A stretch of 64,000 bases of DNA from Theropithecus gelada. Taxonomy: Eukaryota > Chordata > Mammalia > Primates > Cercopithecidae. The stretch's first letter is position 1. Each line of letters starts with the position of its first letter. The translations under genes and the position numbers were made by a program. The DNA lies in assembly GCF_003255815.1 (NCBI RefSeq), contig NC_037668.1, positions 15,352,806 to 15,416,805 of the forward strand, read 5' to 3'. The notes below the pieces were generated by a model. That model made no database searches, was not told the origin of the DNA, and saw only the letters and a program-made list of their open reading frames with translations. Positions 58,331-64,000 of this stretch are shown piece after piece.

Positions 58331-59130
58331 GTCTATTAGGAAAGATTTAAAAATAAGAAAATACGTGCCCAGAGAGGCAGATGAAAGGGCCAAGGATTCT
58401 CAAAGTGACTAAGGGAAATTAGCAAATGTTTCACATAGAAGATAGTATATTAGCTGAGCCTTGGGTGAAAAGGACATATGGAGGGAGAGCACATTCTAGG
58501 TTCAGTTAACCACATGAACAAGTTATAAAAGCTGTAGGCAACGGGCGAGATGGCTCAAGCCTGTAGTCCCAGCACTTTGGGAGGCCGAGACGGGCGGATC
58601 ACGAGGTCAGGAGATCGAGACCATCCTGGCTAACACGGTGAAACCCCGTCTCTACTAAAAAAATACAAAAAACTAGCCGGGCGAGGTGGCAGGCGCCTGT
58701 AGTCCCAGCTACTCGGGAGGCTGAGGCAGGAGAATGGCGTAAACCCAGGAGGCGGAGCTTGCAGTGAGCTGAGATCCGGCCACTGCACTCCAGCCTGGGC
58801 GACAGAGCGAGACTCCGTCTCAAAAAAAAAAAAAAAAAAAAAAAAAGCTGTAGGCAACATACATACACAAAGAACAGCAAATAGTCAACTAGCTGGAATG
58901 TGTGTAATAAAGTGAAAAGATGATTGAATGCCATCATTGTGGAAGGCCTTGAGTGCCAGGCTTGGGAATTTATGCTTTTTTACATAGAAAATGGGGAATT
59001 ATTGAAAGCAGTGATTACAAGAAAGCCACAGTGTTTAAGGAAGATTAATTTGGCAGCTAAAGGTAGAAGAGGAAAAGACTGGAGAACCATGACATGATTG
59101 TTGAATCTAAAGATTGGTGACCCTGAGCAA
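58331..59130 (-). mobile_element. L2 LINE, antisense, split by an Alu
   Basis: 'ctgagccttgggtgaaaagg', 'gagcacattctaggttcagt', 'ggaaggccttgagtgccagg' and 'ggcagctaaaggtagaagag' follow antisense L2. Confidence 0.7.
58543..58842 (+). mobile_element. Alu, AluYR-like, with 16-bp target duplication
   Basis: Very low-divergence sense Alu with 'aactagccgggcgaggtgg' and 'gagctgagatccggccac'. The perfect duplication aaaagctgtaggcaac is at 58527-58542 and 58843-58858. Confidence 0.95.
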
Positions 59131-59189
59131 TCTATGCTGAGCCATGTATGCATAGATAATTTGGAGTCATTAAAAGTATTTATATACTT

Positions 59190-60300
59190 TTTTATTTTGT
59201 AGGATTATTTGGTTTTTAATGTAACTTTTCTCCTTTATTATGGAAGTAATATATGCATATTCTGAATTTTTTTAATTCAGAAAGTACAAAGTACAAAGTT
59301 TCCATAATTTAACCACTTGTTACATTTTAGTGTTTTCAGGCCTTTTTTCTAAGCCTGTATAGATGTTTGTGTGACTGTGTGGGCAGAAAGGGATCTCATC
59401 ATACATTCTGCCTTTTAACTTTCATTTTGCAGTCTGATGTAAACATCTTCTAGTGTTGAATATATAATCATTCGTTCATTAAACAAATATTTATTGGATA
59501 AGATTTCTTGGGTTTGAATCCTGATTTCCCTCATACTATTTTTGTGAACTTGGGCCAATTACTAACCTCTTTGTTAGTGTCCAGAACTCACTGGCCATTT
59601 ATATGTTTCTTTTGTGAATTGCTAGTTCATATTCTGTGCCCATTCCACAATTGGAGTATTCCTTTTTTTTTCTTAATAATTTTTTTTAATGTGGCACATC
59701 TACACTATGGAATACTATGCAGCCATAAAAAAGGATGAGTTCATGTCCTTTGTAGGGACATGGATGAAGCTGGAAACCATCATTCTGAGCAAACTATCGC
59801 AAGGACAGAAAACCAAACACCACATGTTCTCACTCATAGGTGGGAATTGAACAATAAGAATACTTGCACACAGGGTAGGGAACATCACACACCGGAGCCT
59901 GTCATAGGGTGGTGGGAGGCGGAAGGGATAGCATTAAGAGATATACCTAATGTAAATGACGAGTTAATGGGTGCAGCACACCAACATGGCACATGTATAC
60001 ATATGTAACAAACCTGCACATTGTGCACATGTACCCTAGAACTTAAAGTATAATAAAAAAATAATAATAATAATTTTTTAAATTCTATGTATATAATTAA
60101 GGTTATTGGCCATTTGTCTAGTATATATTTTGCAAATCTTTTTCCTCTATATATTTTTTTATATTATTCACAGTGTTTTGTTGTATAAAAGTTTTGTTGT
60201 TATTATTTTAATTTTATATTGTCACAGCTACCTGTGATTTCTGCCTTTGGTGTCATGCCTGGAAGGTTCTTTCCTACCCAAGATTATATAAATACTAACA
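59190..60300 (-). mobile_element. Old L1M antisense, host of a younger L1 end
   Basis: 'tattatggaagtaatatatg', 'gtgcccattccacaattgga' and after the younger insert 'ttttgcaaatctttttcctc' and 'gttgtataaaagttttgttg' fit antisense old L1. Confidence 0.55.
59688..60070 (+). mobile_element. L1PA-type 3' end, 5'-truncated
   Basis: About 385 bases of a young primate L1 3' end: 'atggaatactatgcagccat', 'catgttctcactcataggtg', 'gtaacaaacctgcacattgt', an aataaa-like end and an (AAT)n tail. The phrase taataattttttt occurs on both sides. Confidence 0.9.
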
Positions 60301-60419
60301 TGCATTTTAAAAATTATTTTTAGGATACATATTTAACATGATATCTTTACAGTCTATCAGAATTTTAGTTTTGTGTAAACAGTGCTGTAGGGTTTCCTTT
60401 TATAACTTCTACAGAAATA

Positions 60420-61215
60420 TTACAGTGAGGGGCTTTTTTCTTCTTGACACCAAATACACCAGGTCTTTCCCACCACCATTTTTCCAATTTTCCAGACACT
60501 AACTGGATATCTAACAATTTGATTCAATTCTGACACGATCTACCTGGAGTTAGCATCTCATCTCGAAGTTAAAAGGGCTTAACCCCACAAGACCACCCCT
60601 ACTTCAGATGCCAGTCACAAGTCCCAGACCACCTGAGTGACTGGTTGTAAATCAGGGGTTCCCATGACCCCTTTCTGAGGTTTGATAATTTACTAGAACA
60701 GTTCACACAACTCAGGAAAACACTTTACTACATTTGCCAGTTATTATAAAGGATACAACTCAGGAACAGTCAAATGGAGGAGATGCATAGGGCAAGGTAT
60801 AGGGATGGGGTGTGGAGTCTCCATGCCTGCTCCAGGAACACCCACCCCACCCCAGCACCTTGATATGTTCACCAACCCACAAACTCTTCGAACACTATTG
60901 GGTAGGGGTTTTTATGGAGGTTTCGTTATGTGGGCATGCTTGATTAAATCATTAGCCCCTAGTGATTGATTCAGGCTCCAGCTGTTTCCCCGGCCCTGGA
61001 GGTTCAGGCGTGAGGCTGAAAATTCAAAGTTTCTTATAAAGGCTTGGCCTTTCAGGCAACTAGCCCTCATCATGAAGCTACCTAGAGGCCCACCAAGAGT
61101 AATCTCATTGAAACAAAAGACAATCCTGTCACTCTCAGTACTCAGAAAATTCTTAGGGAATTAGGAGCTCTGTGCCAAGAATGGGGACAAAGACTAAATA
61201 TCTTTCTATGATACT
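60420..61215 (-). mobile_element. LTR-like old element, family not assigned
   Basis: Phrases such as 'cccatgacccctttctgagg', 'gataatttactagaacagtt' and 'caactcaggaaaacacttta' have the feel of a known mammalian LTR repeat, and I have seen similar wording in others. I cannot name the family, and the strand is uncertain. Confidence 0.4.
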
Positions 61216-61495
61216 ACATACATACACTTATACACAGGCATTTCATTATGTACAGAAAAGTATATAAATGATAAAACAGCTCATTAAAACATTGCAAAGT
61301 AAATATATCTATTAAACGACTTCTGAGTGTAATGATCAAGAAATAGCACATTACCAGCACCCCCACAGCCTTTCTTATTCCTCATGCTCCCTCCTTGTCA
61401 CAGATCCCTGCAAAGTATTCATTATTATGAATTCTGTCACTGTAGATTAGTTTTACCTGTTCTTAAAAGATATTTTTTTAATAAAAGAAGAAATA

Positions 61496-61785
61496 GGCTG
61501 GGCACGGTGGCTCATACCCGTAATCCCAGCACTTTGGGAGGCCAAGGTGGGTGGATCATATGAGGTCAGGAGTTTGAGACCAGCCTGGCCAACATGTTGA
61601 AACCCCGTCTCTACTAAAAATAGAAAAATTAGCCAGGCGCGGTGGCAGGCGCCTGTAGTCTCAGCTATTCAGGAGGCTGAGGCAGGAGAATGCTTTAACC
61701 TGGGAGGTAGAGGTGAGCCGAGATCATGCCACTGCACTCCAGCCTGGGTGACAGAGCAAGAGTCTGTCTCAAAGAAAAAAAAAAA
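61496..61785 (+). mobile_element. Alu
   Basis: Sense Alu; agaagaaata is repeated before (61486-61495) and after (61791-61800). Confidence 0.95.
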
Positions 61786-62065
61786 GAAGAAGAAGAAATA
61801 AAGACTAGATTTAATCTATTTCTGCCTTTCTCACAAATAATATAAGAATCTTAGTGTTTTAACTGTAATCAACTTCCTCCCAATTTGTATACTATCATTG
61901 TCCAGTGTTTTGGTTTTACCTTTTTAAATTCCCAAATTAATCATTATTTTCAGTAGTTAATGTTTATTTATATTTACCCACATATTTGCCCCCTTTTCCC
62001 CCTCCACTTTGTTTCTTTCCTCCTGGCTCTTTCTTCAATCCAATTTTCTTACTAAAGAACATTCT

Positions 62066-62332
62066 TGCCTGAATCCCATGCCTGTACTCCCAGCACTTTG
62101 GGAGGCCGAGGTGGGCAGATCACTTGAGGTCAGGAATTCGAGACCAGCCTGGCCAACATGGTGAAATCCCATCTCTACTGAAAAATACAAAAATTAGCCA
62201 GGCGTGGTGGCACATGCCTGTAATCCCAGCTACTCAGGAGGCTGGAGAATCGCTTGAACCGGGGAGGTGGAGGCTGCAGTGAGCCAAGATCGAGCCACTG
62301 CACTCCAGCCTGGGCAACAGAGCAAGACACCA
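62066..62332 (+). mobile_element. Alu, slightly 5'-truncated
   Basis: Sense Alu beginning at 'tgcctgaatcccatgcctgt', with a deletion near 'ggaggctggagaatcgctt', ending before an AT patch. Confidence 0.9.
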
Positions 62333-62362
62333 TTCTATATATATATAGAATAATATATGCTA

Positions 62363-62489
62363 TATTGGCCAGTAGTTTAGGAGGCCGTGGCAGGAGGATC
62401 ACTTGAGCTCAGAAGTTTAAGACCAACCTGAGCAATATAGAGTGACCCCGTTTCTACAAAAAAAAAACGTAAGAATTAGCTGGGCATGG
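62363..62489 (+). mobile_element. Alu left-monomer fragment
   Basis: 'ggccagtagtttaggaggcc' to 'tctacaaaaaaaaaacgtaa' is an old half-Alu. Confidence 0.8.
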
Positions 62490-62795
62490 ACTAGGCATAG
62501 TGGCTCACACCTATAATCCCAGCACTTTCGGAGGCCAAGGCAAGCAGATTGCTTGAGCCCAGGAATTCAAGAGGAGTTCAAGGAGTTCAGCCTGGGCAAC
62601 ATGGTAAAATGTTGTCTCTACAAAAAAACACAAAAATCTGTTGGGCATGGTAGCATGTGTCTGTGGTCCCAGCTACTTGGGAGGCTGAGGTGGGAAGATC
62701 ACAAGTGTGGGAGATTGAGGCTGCAGTGAGCCATGGTCGTGTCACCACCCCCTAGCCTATCTGAATGAAATCCTGTCTAAAAACAAAAAAAAAAC
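62490..62795 (+). mobile_element. Alu
   Basis: Old sense Alu with a duplicated 'ggagttcaaggagttc' segment in the left arm. Confidence 0.9.
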
Positions 62796-63560
62796 TTTAA
62801 TATTTTTTCAGCTATTGTTCATTTTGATGCCTTTGTCTAAAAGTGTCTTCATTCAGCTAAGTTTAGAATTTCAGGTTGATAATTTTCACTTACTTAAAAG
62901 TAAGACAACAATGGAATACTGTATTACTTGGTATGAAAAATTCATGTTTGGCATAATTTCTGGAAATTTTACAGTCATTATTTCTTTGAATGTTGCTTCT
63001 CTTTCATCTCCTGTTGTCTATCCTTCTGGAATTATTGTGAGATATATGTTAAACCTTCATCTATTCTTCAGGTCTCTTAATCTCTCATTTTTGTTATCCA
63101 TCTGCTATCTCTCTGTGCTGTCTTCTGTATAATTTTTTGAGATTAGTGTTCCAGTTTAGTAATTCTTTCTTCAGCTATATCTGATCTATGTTTAATTTGT
63201 CTACTAAGTCCACTAAGATTACATTTTTATGCTTATGAGTTCTATTTGCTTCTTTTTCAAATTTGCCTGATGTTTTTGTGACTATCTTCTTTTTTTCTCA
63301 TGTTTTCAAATCCTTTATTTTTCCTAAACCACATTAACTCTATAATCTGAACTACATGGAGGTCTAATTCTGCTGTTGTATCTGCTAACATTAGCTCATG
63401 ATGAAGCATTTCTGCATGTGTTCTGTAATTTTGACTTATGAGTTATCTTAAGAAGGGTTTTATCTATAGCACCCATGAGGAGCTGACATTCAAGATCTAT
63501 CTCTCTTGCATATTTTTTCTTTCATTTTTGCTAGGTAGCCCAAGAGCATTGTCAGTCTGG

Positions 63561-64000
63561 AATCATTTTTATGTTTGTTTCTATACTTAACGGATCCTGA
63601 ACCTTGCAAAGCATATCTGCTTGTGCAGATAGATTTTTTTAGTCCACTTTTTCAGTGAGAGTTTCTATATTACATGGAAATCTCAATTTTGATTTATTTT
63701 CCTACCAAGGCCTAAACCTTCTTTCCTGACCCTCTGTGACTACTAAAACACAGTGCCCTTGTTTAATAACACTGGCACACACCTATTAGATAGTGGTAGC
63801 ATCAGTTTATACTTACAAAGCTAAGTTTTTATTCCCTTTTTGTGCTGACCCTTGGCAATTCCTCTTACTTTCTAAAGAATTTAGATATTCATTTAAAAGG
63901 ATGTTTGTTGTTTTTTATCCTGCATTTGTACGTGTTTTATTACAAGATAATTTTCACCTTATATAATCTGCCTTAATTCCAGAAATGGAAGTGTCAGTGT
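63561..64000. other. VPS45: Intron 14 at window edge
   Basis: AT-rich intronic DNA. The final VPS45 exon is not reached. Confidence 0.5.

Larger units (their letters stand above)
61216..63560 (-). mobile_element. Old L1ME antisense, split by four Alu pieces
   Basis: 'tcaagaaatagcacattacc' near the start, then after the Alus 'atttctttgaatgttgcttc', 'cttcaggtctcttaatctct', 'cttcagctatatctgatcta' and 'ttctatttgcttctttttca' are antisense L1ME/HAL1-like. Confidence 0.55.

Overview
The window is primate nuclear DNA. It carries one protein-coding gene, VPS45 (vacuolar protein sorting 45, a Sec1/Munc18-family regulator of endosomal SNAREs), on the + strand. Fourteen coding exons were read from 11521 to 57825. 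All junctions are GT/AG and the reading frame stays open across every junction, giving 541 complete codons plus the first two bases of codon 542. The family protein is about 570 residues, so only the last short coding stretch lies beyond the right edge. The numbering agrees with the published protein: the two residues known to be mutated in VPS45-related congenital neutropenia, Thr224 and Glu238, fall at exactly those codons and are wild type here.

Organism: about 48 Alu elements show a primate. Five of them (near 15.2, 22.5, 28.9, 43.9 and 58.7 kb) share bases typical of the AluYR lineage of Old World monkeys, such as 'caggcttgagccac' and 'acctcgcccggctag'. Several have intact target-site duplications of 10-19 bp. 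I infer a cercopithecid monkey (macaque/baboon type) rather than a human or ape; this needs a database comparison.

Layout: 1-10.5 kb is intergenic and upstream, with L1ME, MLT1, Alu, L2/MIR and several very small retroposed scraps, including a truncated U2 snRNA copy. 10.6-11.6 kb is the CpG-rich promoter region with a ZNF143-type motif, a GC box and coding exon 1. 11.6-28.5 kb holds exons 1-10. Intron 10 (9.3 kb) and intron 13 (18.5 kb) are mostly old L2, MIR and L1 sequence with later Alu insertions. Exons 11-13 cluster at 37.8-39.2 kb and exon 14 is at 57.7 kb. The rest, to 64 kb, is intron 14.

I found no undescribed multi-gene system, CRISPR array or second gene. The observations worth a second look are a candidate poison exon in intron 3 built on a segment that recurs in intron 1, a twin-primed inverted L1, an L1 hit by six Alus (two at the same target), an insertion consisting only of an A-rich tail, and a 32-nt U2 retrocopy.
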